64,000 nt of DNA from assembly GCA_937951345.1 (NCBI GenBank), contig CALFCF010000007.1, positions 1 through 64,000 of the forward strand. The letters are read 5' to 3'. This stretch comes from an uncultured Granulosicoccaceae bacterium. Lineage in GTDB: Bacteria > Pseudomonadota > Gammaproteobacteria > Granulosicoccales > Granulosicoccaceae. Below, piece by piece: positions 17,587-27,528 of this stretch. The translations under genes and the position numbers were made by a program. The stretch's first letter is position 1, and every line of letters begins with the position of its first letter. Below the pieces are notes generated by a model. That model had not been told where the DNA came from. It was given only the letters and a program-made list of their open reading frames with translations, and did no database searches.

Positions 17587-18402
17587 TCAGCGCTCAGTTG
17601 AGCAATCAACGGTAAAACGCTCGCCGGTCTCCAAGGCTACTGCAAGTAGCTGTCCACCCCAGACGCAACCCAAATCCAGCGGTTCTATCCCGTCTATCGC
17701 GATGGGGCCGTGGCTCGCCCAATGACCGAACAGCAAGCGATCGCTGATTTCCCGCCTGGCGGGAACAAGATACCAGGGCACCAGTGAGTCAGTTGATTCT
17801 GTTGGGGGGCCTTTGACACGAAACTCGAGTGCACCGTCGGTTGAACAAAACCGCATGCGTGTAAATGCTGAGGTAATGAAACGCAGGCGATCGATACCGT
17901 CGAGCTTGTCATCCCAGCGTTCAGGGCATTTGCCGGGCAACGCGTGTAGAAATTCAAGATACTGTGGTCCACGCAGCACGCTTTCAACTTCGGCTGCTAA
18001 CAGCACCGCTTGTCGCATGTCCCACAACGGATAAATACCTGCGTGGGTCATCGTACAGGACAAAACCGGATCACGGTGCAACAGTGGTTGTCGACGCAAC
18101 CAGTGGAAATAATCGTCGCGTTCGGGGGCGGCCAGAATGTCGTCGAGCGTATCTTTGGACGCAGTACTGCGAAAACCCGCCATCACCATCAGCAAATGCA
18201 AATCATGATTGCCGAGCACCGTGATGGCATCATCACCCAGCTCTTTGACAGTGCGCAGCGCCAGCAGAGAGGAGGGGCCGCGATTGACAAGATCACCGGC
18301 AAACCAGAGTTTGTCTTTGCCGCTTTCAAATCCGATCACGTCCAACAGCCGCTGCAATGCGTTGCCGCAGCCCTGCAGGTCACCGATCGCATAGGTTGTC
18401 AT
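17587..18402 (-). CDS. apaH: Bis(5'-nucleosyl)-tetraphosphatase, symmetrical
   Basis: Hydrolyses Ap4A to two ADP and can remove Np4 caps from RNA. The 271-aa protein starts MTTYAIGDLQGC and carries the metallophosphatase blocks GDLQGC, GDLVNRGPSSL and GNHDLHLL, and later THAGIYPLW and GHWASHG. Length matches the E. coli enzyme (280 aa). It is last in the lptD-surA-pdxA-rsmA-apaG-apaH run, the order known from E. coli. Confidence 0.96.
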   Translation of the reverse strand: MTTYAIGDLQGCGNALQRLLDVIGFESGKDKLWFAGDLVNRGPSSLLALRTVKELGDDAITVLGNHDLHLLMVMAGFRSTASKDTLDDILAAPERDDYFHWLRRQPLLHRDPVLSCTMTHAGIYPLWDMRQAVLLAAEVESVLRGPQYLEFLHALPGKCPERWDDKLDGIDRLRFITSAFTRMRFCSTDGALEFRVKGPPTESTDSLVPWYLVPARREISDRLLFGHWASHGPIAIDGIEPLDLGCVWGGQLLAVALETGERFTVDCSTER

Positions 18403-18486
18403 TGCATTAGTGTCGCGGTTGTCGACTGACGATGTGTACGCAAAGTCAATTCACACAGAGGGCAAATCATGCAGCCCGGAGTGTGT

Positions 18487-18900
18487 TTAGTGCAGTGTTC
18501 TGGGTGTCGACAATAGAAAATCCGCTATCGGCGCTTTAAATTCCTTACCCTGATCTGTCACCATGACATAACTGCCACCCATAGTGCCCATACTGGTTTC
18601 GAGCATCGTTCCACTGGTGTATTGAAAACCTTCACCGGGTTTCAGGTGCGGTTGTTCGCCGACGACGCCGTCACCCTGAACTTCCTGAATCTTGCCGTTG
18701 GCATCGCGGATTATCCAGTGTCGTGTCAGCAGCTGTGCAGGCGTCTCGCCGACGTTACGGATCGTCACGGTGTACGCGAATACAAATTTGTTCTGTTCCG
18801 GTTCAGATTCGGATTCCACGTACAGGGATTCGACGTCAATCTCGATGCCATCGCTGTATTCAGTTCCGCTGGGTTGTAGGACCGCCGAATCGTGTTGCAT
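18487..18900 (-). CDS. apaG: ApaG domain protein
   Basis: A 137-aa fibronectin-III-like protein of the ApaG family, linked genetically to Co2+/Mg2+ resistance but without an established activity. Family hallmarks are the N-terminal IEIDVESLYVESES strand, FAYTVTIRNVG, LLTRHWIIRDANG, VQGDGVVGEQPHL and the GEGFQYTSGTMLET loop. It lies between rsmA and apaH in the conserved order. Length is slightly above the 125 aa of E. coli ApaG because of the N-terminal tail. Confidence 0.95.
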   Translation of the reverse strand: MQHDSAVLQPSGTEYSDGIEIDVESLYVESESEPEQNKFVFAYTVTIRNVGETPAQLLTRHWIIRDANGKIQEVQGDGVVGEQPHLKPGEGFQYTSGTMLETSMGTMGGSYVMVTDQGKEFKAPIADFLLSTPRTLH

Positions 18901-19004
18901 GTTTATCAGTAACTCCTGCGCCGTGTGAGGGGGTAGCCGTCAAAATTTTAGCAGTCTGACAGATTTTTGCAGCCTTCAGATGATCTTACGTAAGATCGAT
19001 CGTT

Positions 19005-19817
19005 TTATTTCGTGGTTTCAACAGCGCTGGCCAAACGACTGAAGGCCTCAATGTCGAGGGTTTCGGCGCGTGCTTTTGGATCAATATCCAGGGTGGCCAT
19101 GTCGTCTGTATTAAGCCATGCTGACAAACTGTTCCTTAATGTTTTACGGCGCTGCGTAAATGCCGCGCTGACAATTTTCTCAAGTGCAGGGCCAATCGCC
19201 CGTTCTGTTTCTGTTAGCTGTTTGGGTTGTATGCGGACAACAGCGGAGTTCACCGCAGGCACCGGTTTGAACGCTTCAGGCGGCACATCGAACAGGTGGG
19301 CGATTTCACACTGCCATTGCAACATGATTGTCAGTTTGCCGTAGGTCTTGTTGCCGGGTACAGCAACCATACGCTCCACGACTTCCTTTTGCAGCATGAA
19401 GTGCATGTCATCAATTTGCTGTGTGGACTTCAACAGATGAAACAGTAAGGGTGTTGAAATGTTGTAGGGGAGATTACCTACCACCCGCACTCTGGTGCCT
19501 TGTTCGGCGGCAAACTGATTGAAGTCGAATGCCAATGCATCCGCATTAATGACTTGCAGGGTTTGTCCATTTCCGGCCAACCGGGTCGCGAGTGTCTCGA
19601 GCTTTGCAGTTAAATCCCGGTCAAGTTCGACAACGGTCAGTTTGTTACAGCGGGAAATTAACGGCTCGGTCAGTGCGCCAAGGCCCGGCCCGATTTCCAC
19701 CAGACAGTCATCATGTGACGGATTAACTGCATCTGCGATCGACTGGATGATCGATTTGTCGATGAGGAAATTTTGCCCAAAGCGCTTGCGCGCTCGATGA
19801 GTGTGTTTGTCGCTCAT
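19005..19817 (-). CDS. rsmA: 16S rRNA (adenine1518-N6/1519-N6)-dimethyltransferase
   Basis: KsgA/RsmA dimethylates two adjacent adenines in helix 45 of 16S rRNA during 30S maturation. The 270-aa protein begins MSDKHTHRARKRFGQNFL, aligning with the E. coli N-terminus. The SAM-binding motif is VEIGPGLGALTEPL and the catalytic NLPY motif is VGNLPYNIS. An earlier in-frame ATG at 19862 overlaps pdxA; I preferred 19817 because it matches the family start and lies 17 bases after the pdxA stop. Confidence 0.95.
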   Translation of the reverse strand: MSDKHTHRARKRFGQNFLIDKSIIQSIADAVNPSHDDCLVEIGPGLGALTEPLISRCNKLTVVELDRDLTAKLETLATRLAGNGQTLQVINADALAFDFNQFAAEQGTRVRVVGNLPYNISTPLLFHLLKSTQQIDDMHFMLQKEVVERMVAVPGNKTYGKLTIMLQWQCEIAHLFDVPPEAFKPVPAVNSAVVRIQPKQLTETERAIGPALEKIVSAAFTQRRKTLRNSLSAWLNTDDMATLDIDPKARAETLDIEAFSRLASAVETTK

Positions 19818-19833
19818 CGCAGCCGTTGCGACA

Positions 19834-20862
19834 TCACCGGGCAGGGCGGGTTGCTTCAACATGGGCCAATTCCAGCGCCATATTTATTGCCGCGCGCAAA
19901 CTGCCGGTTTCGATTTTTCCGCTACCTGCCAGATCCAGTGCTGTTCCATGATCGACTGATGTGCGGATAAGCGGCAAACCCAAAGTGACGTTAACAGCAG
20001 TACCGAAACCGGCATATTTCAGCACCGGCAGACCCTGATCGTGATACATGGCTAAAACGGCGTCTGCGTGTTCAAGATGGCGGGGTGTGAAAAGTGTGTC
20101 AGCCGGTAACGGACCGGTAAACGACAATTCTTCTGCCCGCAGTTGATCTAGTACCGGCGTAATAACCCCTATCTCTTCATCACCGAGGTGCCCACCTTCT
20201 CCAGCATGCGGATTTAATCCGCACACCAGAATACGCGGGCTGGTAATACCGAAGCGATCCTGTAGATCTCGGTACAGTATTCGGCAGGTTTGTAACAATG
20301 ATCGTTGTGTGATCGCGCTTGCCACCTTCGACAGTGGCAGATGCGTGGTCGCCAGGGCAACGCGAAAATCGCCGGCTGCCAACATCATGACCGGACTGCT
20401 TTGGGTGCGTTCGGCGATATACTCAGTGTGTCCACTGAATGCGATGCCAGCATCGTTGATGATGCTTTTTTGAACGGGACCGGTAACCAGACCCGAGAAG
20501 CTACCATTCACACACGCATCAACTGCCTGGTCAAGGCAGTTTAGAACGTACGATGCGTTGTCGATGTGCGGTTCACCGCAGGTAACCGGTGTACCAAGCG
20601 CCGTGTCCATAACGCATAAGACACCAGCATCGTCCGCTTGCGGCAAAGCTGTCGGATCAAATTCGCGCAAGCTCAATGCTATGCCGAGTAGATCTGCACG
20701 CGACTCCAATAGCGCACGGCTCGCGACGCTTACCAGTTCATACTCGCGCGGTTTAGCCGCGAGTAAAACCGCAAGGTCTGGCCCTATACCCGCAGGTTCG
20801 CCGGGAGTAAAAGCAAGCCGCAGTGGTGTCGAATCAGTTGGCAGAGTTGGCGTTGTCACCAT
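19834..20862 (-). CDS. pdxA: 4-hydroxythreonine-4-phosphate dehydrogenase
   Basis: NAD-dependent enzyme of DXP-dependent pyridoxal phosphate synthesis. The 342-aa protein opens with TPGEPAGIGPDLAVLLA. Conserved metal and substrate positions include the His in GHTEYIAER, GLNPHAGEGGHLGDEE and MYHDQGLPVLKY. It overlaps the 3' end of surA by 29 bases, indicating translational coupling, and is followed closely by rsmA, as in E. coli. Confidence 0.96.
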   Translation of the reverse strand: MVTTPTLPTDSTPLRLAFTPGEPAGIGPDLAVLLAAKPREYELVSVASRALLESRADLLGIALSLREFDPTALPQADDAGVLCVMDTALGTPVTCGEPHIDNASYVLNCLDQAVDACVNGSFSGLVTGPVQKSIINDAGIAFSGHTEYIAERTQSSPVMMLAAGDFRVALATTHLPLSKVASAITQRSLLQTCRILYRDLQDRFGITSPRILVCGLNPHAGEGGHLGDEEIGVITPVLDQLRAEELSFTGPLPADTLFTPRHLEHADAVLAMYHDQGLPVLKYAGFGTAVNVTLGLPLIRTSVDHGTALDLAGSGKIETGSLRAAINMALELAHVEATRPAR

Positions 20863-22204
20863 TGCGGTATTCTACAAATGCCTCATCGCGCAGGCGCAGT
20901 GTCCAGTTCTCGATTTCACGACCGAACTTTTGCCGACGCAGCACCTGCGTTGCTTCTGCGCGTTCGCGCGAAAGACCGCCGGTGCTCTCGCGTCGCTCCA
21001 GTATTTCCATGATGTGCCAGCCGAAATCTGACCTAAAAGGCTGACTGATCCGGCCGTTCGGCAAGCTGGCCGCTACTTCGGCCATTTGCTGTGGCAGTTG
21101 CGAACCGTTGATCCAGGGTAGTTCGCCACCGTTGTCCTTGCTGTCGGGATCCTCTGACAAGGCTTCCGCCAGAGTCGCAAATGACTCGCCGGCGATGATT
21201 CGCTCACGTGCTGCCGTCAATATCTGGCGCGCATCGTTGGAGGTATCCGAAGCTGCGGTGATAAAAATGTGCCGGATGCGCAGGTCCTCACCGGGTTCCT
21301 CATCGCCTGCACCCTGCGTGCCTTGCAGTAATACAACATGAAAACCATTTTCACTGGCAAGCGGTTCGCTTATGTTGCCTTGCTTGAGGTCCGGCAGGAC
21401 TGCCGAGATGAATTGCGGTAGTTCCTGCGCTTCACGCCAACCGAGATCACCACCATTTGCTGCGCGGGGGCCGTCGGAAACTTCGCGCGCCACGGTATCG
21501 AAACTCTCACCGGCGTTAACTCTGTCGATAACAGCCAACGCCCGCTGCCGTGCAACTTCACGCTGCGCTTCAGAGGATCCGCCAGGCGCTGCAATCAGTA
21601 TGTGCTGCAACCGATAACGAATGGTTTCCGGTTCGGATAGCTCACGACTTTCCAGATATTCATCAATTTCATTTTCGGTCACCGTGATTGAGCTTTCAAC
21701 TTCACGTTGCACCAGCCGTTGCAGTAATAGTTCGTGCTCGATAGTTGCGCGGTAATAAGCAAAGTCAAAGCCCTGCTGTTGCAGACGTTCACGGAACTCA
21801 AACGTATTCAGTTTATTTTCTGCAGCAATGTTCTCAATGGCGCGGTTGACAGTTGACGCATCGATACTGATACCAGCGGTGGCTGCGCGCTGACGCTGAA
21901 TCTCTTTGTCGATCAGTCGCTGTATGACCTGCTGGCGGTTCTCCTCATTATCCGGCAACGGCTGATTGTTAACCCGTGCTGTGTTTTGTAGAAAATCAAA
22001 TTCTTTGGCTATATCGCTTCTCAGGACGATGCCGTCATTGACAATGATGGCAATTTCATCGAGCACCACCTCCTGTGCTGACACGATCATCGGGATCAGC
22101 GTTACAAACGCAGCCATTACCCCAGCGCTCGCCGGTAGCGTCCAGGCCTTGCGAAGTGTCTTGAATAGCTTTACGGGCATAATTGCACGGGTAGTAATAA
22201 TCAT
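20834..22204 (-). CDS. surA: Periplasmic chaperone and peptidyl-prolyl isomerase SurA
   Basis: Escorts outer-membrane beta-barrel proteins across the periplasm. The 456-aa protein has a signal peptide ending IVSAQEVV, the SurA N-terminal helical domain (LDEIAIIVNDGIVLRSDI), then two parvulin domains: RYRLQHILIAAP...GGDLGWREAQELP and LRIRHIFITAA...NGGELPWINGSQLP. The ATG shares its A with the lptD TAA stop (TAATG), a strong coupling sign. An ATG nine codons in is an alternative start. LptD, its best-known client, is encoded next door. Confidence 0.95.
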   Translation of the reverse strand: MIITTRAIMPVKLFKTLRKAWTLPASAGVMAAFVTLIPMIVSAQEVVLDEIAIIVNDGIVLRSDIAKEFDFLQNTARVNNQPLPDNEENRQQVIQRLIDKEIQRQRAATAGISIDASTVNRAIENIAAENKLNTFEFRERLQQQGFDFAYYRATIEHELLLQRLVQREVESSITVTENEIDEYLESRELSEPETIRYRLQHILIAAPGGSSEAQREVARQRALAVIDRVNAGESFDTVAREVSDGPRAANGGDLGWREAQELPQFISAVLPDLKQGNISEPLASENGFHVVLLQGTQGAGDEEPGEDLRIRHIFITAASDTSNDARQILTAARERIIAGESFATLAEALSEDPDSKDNGGELPWINGSQLPQQMAEVAASLPNGRISQPFRSDFGWHIMEILERRESTGGLSRERAEATQVLRRQKFGREIENWTLRLRDEAFVEYRNGDNANSAN

Positions 22205-24477
22205 TAGTTGCGGTCCTCGTAGCCGAGTATACCGGCTTCCAGCAGTTCACCGACATTTTCACCCAGCGGCGCCAGGCCTTTCAGTACAAGTTGTATATGA
22301 TAGTTTGTCTCGTGATCGCCGCCATCATCGGTGATAAACCGGCGAACAGCGAATCTGAGCGCCCAGCAACAGTCTTCATATTGCACACCAAGCAGACTCT
22401 CCAGGCTGGTGCTGCCAGCTATGGAGTAGTTCCAGCGTGCTGCGACGCGCCAGGTATCGCGTACCGGCCAGATCATCGACAGGTCGATCTGTTCGGTTTC
22501 TGCACTGGTACCGTTGTTGACGCGCCGATGGCCGATGTTGAATATTTTCTCATCGCCCGGTCGATAGCTCAGCAAGGCGGAGCTGCGCGAGGTCCTGTTT
22601 TCATCACCGTTCCATTGCAGACTGGAACGAAACGCCCAATTGTTATCGAGGTCTGCGTCAAGCTCGGCCACCAGATCCGAGCTGCGGCGCGATTCAATCA
22701 CGTTGTCGACGGTCACGCGGCGATCATCGAAAAATGCGATTTGCCCGATGCTGGCAAGTAATTGTTCACGGCCACTGGTTGCGTCAATCAAGCGACTGGT
22801 CAGAGCCAGAGACATTTGTGTCGCATCAGCCACGCGATCACCACCTGAGAAACGATTTTCACGGAACAATTGCGAAAAATTAAAATCAAGTGGAACACTG
22901 TCAAACAGCGGGATGTCGTCCTGATCTTCAAACGGGACGTGCAATAAAAATAATCGCGGCTCGAGTGTTTGTATCTTGCCCCGCCGGTTAACCGGGCGAT
23001 CAAAAAACAATCCGGCATCAAGTGAAGCCGTTGAAAGCTGACGCTCGATTTGTGATGGCTCGCCTGCTTCGGTATTGTTTAAGCCGTAGAGTGTGTAGCG
23101 TGTGGTCAGTCGCGGATTGACATACCAGGCGTTGCGGATAATCGGCAGCGAGAGACTCGGCCATATATCCAGCCGGCTGCCGGTTACTGACTCACCGCGA
23201 TCGAAAAAAACAAATTCGGCATCAAGGTCTGCCTCGAGACCAAATTTGTAGGCTGGCCAGTCTGCTTGAAAGCGAAGTTGTGGCAGTTTTCTGTAAGGGC
23301 GATCTTCAGCTGCGATCGTCTGATCAACCGTTTGAAAGCTTTGTGCCCGCGCCAGAAACGAATAAGTACCGTCGTCGTAGCGAAGATCAGCGCGTCGCTC
23401 CAGATGTGAAATACTTGCGACCTGAAGGCTGTCGCCGAGGTCTTCGAAGTATTCGCTATCAGATACATCGCTGGCATCGAGTTCTGTTGTCCAGTGTTGG
23501 CCGAACTCACCTAAATGCCGCAGTCGTGCGAATGTACGCCGACGTGTTTCTCTTGGTTCTTCGTCATCGAAGAGTATTTCGTTGTCCAGTCGCCAGATTC
23601 CTTGCCTGTTCAAGTAGCGCAATTCAGATTGCAGTTGCGCACCACGGCGCGACATCAACCGCGGCGTCAGTGTTAAGTCCATGTTCGGACGAATATTCCA
23701 GTACCAGGGAAGACGTAGTTCGATGCCGGTACTTTCACTGCGCGCCAGCGTCGGTGCCAGAAACCCGGTTTTTCGTGCCGGGCTGATCGGAAAACTAAAG
23801 TGTGGCAACGCAAGTATTGGCACGCCTTTGAATCGTAGTGTGATGTTCTTGGCTGTACCGATACCTTCTTCGGTATCGAGCTTGATGTCCCTTGCTTTGA
23901 TAAACCAGCTTCGATCACCGGGAGGGCAGGTCGAATATGTCGCATCCTCGAGCTGGAAGATGCCGGACTCGCTGCGCGACATCGTGGCTGCTGTGCCGGT
24001 CGCCCTGTCATCTTCAAGATTAAGTTGGTAATTCGACTCTCCGGTGGCAAAGGTTGAACTGCCGAGATCAAAACGTGCATCGCGCGTACTAAGCAACACA
24101 CCGTTAGCTTCGTAACGGATCTCACCGTCCACTTCCACTTCGCCGGTCAACCGGTTGTAGCGTGCGTTTTCAGCGCTGAAGACCCGACCCTGATGTTCGA
24201 TGCGCGTATCACCGCGCAGCGTCACAACGTTTTCTGTTGATTCAACACTATCGGCGGTCGCTTCAATAGGTTCGTTCGGATCGTACTGATCCGGAGCCGC
24301 GGCAGCGACACTCTGAGTACCCTGATAAACAAATGCCGGTGCAACCTCACAGACATGGGCACGTGCGAAATCAGACCACAGCAGCATAGCCGCACATACA
24401 CATAGAGGTGCAGTCATACGGACGTGGCAAAGCCGGTGTGCGGTTAGCCGATTCGGTATTGAGCTGTGTGGCAGCAA
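22204..24477 (-). CDS. lptD: LPS-assembly protein LptD
   Basis: Outer-membrane barrel that, with LptE, inserts lipopolysaccharide in the outer leaflet. The 757-aa protein has a signal peptide ending near FARAHVCEV, an OstA-type beta-jellyroll N-domain (IEATADSVESTENVVTLRGD), and a large barrel with alternating strands. An adjacent Cys pair (YEDCCWALRF) near the C-terminus is the region where the inter-domain disulfides form in E. coli. Two possible starts (24477 and 24417) precede the signal core. It heads the surA-pdxA-rsmA-apaGH operon and faces ung across about 180 bases. Confidence 0.95.
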   Translation of the reverse strand: MLPHSSIPNRLTAHRLCHVRMTAPLCVCAAMLLWSDFARAHVCEVAPAFVYQGTQSVAAAAPDQYDPNEPIEATADSVESTENVVTLRGDTRIEHQGRVFSAENARYNRLTGEVEVDGEIRYEANGVLLSTRDARFDLGSSTFATGESNYQLNLEDDRATGTAATMSRSESGIFQLEDATYSTCPPGDRSWFIKARDIKLDTEEGIGTAKNITLRFKGVPILALPHFSFPISPARKTGFLAPTLARSESTGIELRLPWYWNIRPNMDLTLTPRLMSRRGAQLQSELRYLNRQGIWRLDNEILFDDEEPRETRRRTFARLRHLGEFGQHWTTELDASDVSDSEYFEDLGDSLQVASISHLERRADLRYDDGTYSFLARAQSFQTVDQTIAAEDRPYRKLPQLRFQADWPAYKFGLEADLDAEFVFFDRGESVTGSRLDIWPSLSLPIIRNAWYVNPRLTTRYTLYGLNNTEAGEPSQIERQLSTASLDAGLFFDRPVNRRGKIQTLEPRLFLLHVPFEDQDDIPLFDSVPLDFNFSQLFRENRFSGGDRVADATQMSLALTSRLIDATSGREQLLASIGQIAFFDDRRVTVDNVIESRRSSDLVAELDADLDNNWAFRSSLQWNGDENRTSRSSALLSYRPGDEKIFNIGHRRVNNGTSAETEQIDLSMIWPVRDTWRVAARWNYSIAGSTSLESLLGVQYEDCCWALRFAVRRFITDDGGDHETNYHIQLVLKGLAPLGENVGELLEAGILGYEDRN

Positions 24478-24658
24478 CGTTGCGGATAGTGTCGAGAACT
24501 GAAAATTCCAGATCGTTATCGCGAGTCCACTGGCGATGACGCGGATGGCCGGGCCGAAGTCCGACTACTCTGGATCATACTTAATAATAGCTGCCTTTTA
24601 CCGTTGATTGCATGACCGGTACAATAGTGTTTCATTCGTTTATCCGGTGGATTTCTGT

Positions 24659-25387
24659 ATGGCAGACGTTATTGACCCAACGCCAACAACACAGGAGGTA
24701 CACGCAGAGGCTGCTGTGCCGGAGTTTGCTGACGGCTGGTCTGAGCGTTTGGCGGGAGAATTCTCCAAACCCTACATGCAGCAATTGCGTGGTTTTCTAC
24801 GTGAGCGCAAATCGCGCAAAGTAGTAATTTACCCGCATTCATCCAACTGGTTCCGTACCCTGCAATTGACAGCATTCGATGATGTTCGCATCGTCATATT
24901 GGGACAGGACCCTTACCACGGGCCGGGCCAGGCACACGGTTTATCGTTCTCGGTGCCGGAGGGAGTGCGTGTTCCGCCGTCTTTGGTCAATATTTACAAA
25001 GAGTTGGCCGAAGATGTGGGCTTCTCTATACCCGGCCACGGGTTTCTCGAACATTGGGCAGCTCAGGGTGTTGTGCTGTTAAACAGTGTACTCACGGTTG
25101 AGCACGGTGCGGCCAACTCACATCAGGGCAGGGGATGGGAGAACTTCACGGATGCGATTATCGAAACACTGAATCGTGATCATGAGCATCTGGTGTTTTT
25201 ACTGTGGGGAAGTTATGCACAGAAAAAAGGACAGATTATCGACACCCGACGTCACTGTGTGTTGAAAGCTCCTCACCCATCGCCATTATCAGCGCACCGA
25301 GGATTCTTCGGCTGTAAACACTTCTCGAAAGCCAATGACTATCTGGAAGCACAGGGTCGTTCAGCGGTTGACTGGTCGCTTGGCTGA
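24659..25387 (+). CDS. ung: Uracil-DNA glycosylase
   Basis: Removes uracil from DNA to start base excision repair. The 242-aa protein carries the family-1 signatures GQDPYHGPGQAHGLSFSV (water-activating Asp) and the minor-groove loop HPSPLSAHRGFFG with its catalytic His. A GGTGG site lies upstream of the ATG at 24659; the frame also reaches a TTG at 24608. The gene is single, ends in a strong hairpin terminator, and is convergent with hppA. Confidence 0.96.
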   Translation: MADVIDPTPTTQEVHAEAAVPEFADGWSERLAGEFSKPYMQQLRGFLRERKSRKVVIYPHSSNWFRTLQLTAFDDVRIVILGQDPYHGPGQAHGLSFSVPEGVRVPPSLVNIYKELAEDVGFSIPGHGFLEHWAAQGVVLLNSVLTVEHGAANSHQGRGWENFTDAIIETLNRDHEHLVFLLWGSYAQKKGQIIDTRRHCVLKAPHPSPLSAHRGFFGCKHFSKANDYLEAQGRSAVDWSLG

Positions 25388-25413
25388 AACACCGAAGCAG
25401 GAAAGCGGAAAGC

Positions 25414-25462
25414 GGAAAAAAATCTGCCCCGGGACTAAACAGTCGCCGGGGCAGTTATTTTT
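25414..25462. terminator. Bidirectional intrinsic terminator between ung and hppA
   Basis: CTGCCCCGGGACT pairs with AGTC and CCGGGGCAG around an AAAC loop (one bulged G), flanked by an A-run on the left and TTATTTTT on the right. The symmetry suits termination of both convergent genes. Confidence 0.85.
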
Positions 25463-25503
25463 ACGTTCTTCGACAGAACTGAATCGATCGAACGTTGAGC
25501 CGG

Positions 25504-27528
25504 TTAAAGAATCGGTGCGATAACCAGACTGACGATCGCCATGACGTTGATTAGGATGTTCATCGACGGTCCGGACGTGTCCTTGAAGGGATCGCCGACT
25601 GTATCGCCAATTACCACTGCAGCGTGAGTATCGGAACCCTTACCACCGTGGTGACCTTTTTCAACGTATTTCTTTGCGTTATCCCATGCGCCACCGGCAT
25701 TCGCCATCATCAGTGCCAGCAAAATACAGCCAAGCAGTGCACCGGCGAGCATGCCGCCGAGCGCTTCGCCACCGAGAATAAAACCGACCAGTGGTGGAGC
25801 CGATACGGCAATAACGCCAGGTAAAATCATCTTTTTAAGCGCCGCTGTGGTCGCAATATCGATACAACGGTCACTGTCAGGTTTCGCGTTACCTTCCCGC
25901 AAACCCGGAATCTCACGGAACTGACGACGAATTTCTTCAATCATCTCCATCGCTGCATCACCGACCGCTGTCATGGTTATAGCTGCGATCAGGAAGGGCA
26001 GCGCACCACCGATAAACATTCCGATCAGTACCATCGGATTCGACAATTCCAGCGAGAAATTTTCATGCCGGACTGACATGGTCTCTACATAGGCGGCAAT
26101 GATTGCCAGTGCAGCCAGTGCAGCTGCGCCGATTGCAAAGCCTTTACCGATTGCTGCAGTGGTGTTACCGACTTCATCAAGCCCGTCGGTGATCTCACGG
26201 GTTTCCTTACCGAGTGCTGCCATTTCAGCTATACCACCAGCGTTGTCGGCAACCGGACCATAGGCATCGAGCGCCATAGTCATGCCAACTGTTGCGAGCA
26301 TACCGACTGCCGCGATACCGACACCATAGAGGCCGGCCATCCAGGTAGATACGAAAATAACACCGCAAATTGTGAAGACCGGTATCACAACAGACTCCAT
26401 ACCAACGGCAAGTCCAGTGATGATTACCGTGGCACTTCCGGTGTTGCCCGATTCGGCAATACGGCGAACCGGTTTCATGGCGGTGTAATACTCAGTCACC
26501 AGACCGATCAGAACACCACCGAGTGTACCTGCGACAACCGCAAGCCACACTTTGATGCTGACACCCAGAATTAATACAAGAATCAAAGCACCGCCGATAA
26601 CCGCAGCTGCTGATATCTGGTGTCCGAGGCGCAATGCTTTCTCAGGCGCTTCGCTGGCTTTAGTGCGAACGATGTGAATACCGAGGATCGAGCACAGTAA
26701 GCCCAATGCTGCCAATCCGAGTGGCAGGAACATCAGCACACCGGCGCGATCAGCACCGGCAAGCGCTTCAACACTTTTTGGCCCGACAGCCACCAGCGTT
26801 GACGCGATCGCCATAGTTGCAATCATTGATCCGCAGTACGACTCAAAAATATCTGATCCCATACCCGCGACATCACCGACATTGTCACCAACGTTGTCGG
26901 CAATAACACCCGGGTTACGTGGATCATCTTCTGGAATACCGGCTTCTATCTTGCCGACCAGGTCAGCACCGACATCTGCTGATTTTGTAAATATTCCGCC
27001 ACCGACACGCGAGAACAGCGCAACGCTCGACGCGCCCATGCCGAAACCGTGGATCGCGTGGATGGACTCGGCGCTGCCGCCAAAGAACAGGTAGAGAAGC
27101 CCCAGTCCGAACAGACCGAGCGCAGCAACACACAAACCCATAATCGAGCCGCCGAAAAACGACACAGTCAGTGCTTCAGCCTGACCTTTTTCATGTGCAG
27201 CGACGGTTGTGCGTACGTTTGCCTTGGTAGCCGAGAACATGCCGAGGTAGCCGGCACCAGCTGAGCATAACGCACCGACAATAAACGCAAAGGCAGTACC
27301 GATACCCAGCGGAGAGATCAGAATCAATACGATCAGTATGGCTGCAAATATTGCGAGCATCTTGTATTCGCGGTGCATAAACACCATCGCACCGGAGTGA
27401 ATGGCGTCACCTATCGATTTAAGTTCACCATCGCCCTCGGGATAAGCGATTAGCATTTCGTAGATCTTGTACGCGACAAACAACCCACCGATACCGAATA
27501 GCAGCGGAATTATTCCAGACCAACTCAT
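25504..27528 (-). CDS. hppA: Membrane-bound cation-pumping pyrophosphatase
   Basis: Couples pyrophosphate hydrolysis to cation export across the inner membrane (674 aa, about 16 transmembrane helices). The active site is visible in [38 protein letters not shown] and, near the C-terminus, [15 protein letters not shown]. At residues 454-459 the sequence reads GNTTAA followed by IGKGF. Ala at this position marks the K+-dependent subclass (Lys marks K+-independent ones). K+-dependent members pump Na+, H+ or both, which I cannot resolve here. It would add to energy conservation from biosynthetic pyrophosphate. Confidence 0.94.
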   Translation of the reverse strand: MSWSGIIPLLFGIGGLFVAYKIYEMLIAYPEGDGELKSIGDAIHSGAMVFMHREYKMLAIFAAILIVLILISPLGIGTAFAFIVGALCSAGAGYLGMFSATKANVRTTVAAHEKGQAEALTVSFFGGSIMGLCVAALGLFGLGLLYLFFGGSAESIHAIHGFGMGASSVALFSRVGGGIFTKSADVGADLVGKIEAGIPEDDPRNPGVIADNVGDNVGDVAGMGSDIFESYCGSMIATMAIASTLVAVGPKSVEALAGADRAGVLMFLPLGLAALGLLCSILGIHIVRTKASEAPEKALRLGHQISAAAVIGGALILVLILGVSIKVWLAVVAGTLGGVLIGLVTEYYTAMKPVRRIAESGNTGSATVIITGLAVGMESVVIPVFTICGVIFVSTWMAGLYGVGIAAVGMLATVGMTMALDAYGPVADNAGGIAEMAALGKETREITDGLDEVGNTTAAIGKGFAIGAAALAALAIIAAYVETMSVRHENFSLELSNPMVLIGMFIGGALPFLIAAITMTAVGDAAMEMIEEIRRQFREIPGLREGNAKPDSDRCIDIATTAALKKMILPGVIAVSAPPLVGFILGGEALGGMLAGALLGCILLALMMANAGGAWDNAKKYVEKGHHGGKGSDTHAAVVIGDTVGDPFKDTSGPSMNILINVMAIVSLVIAPIL

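Noticed and set aside
17427-17609. A 60-aa minus-strand frame overlapping the end of apaH
   Set aside because: Low-complexity Gln/Ser/Pro-rich translation overlapping a certain gene; no ribosome site.
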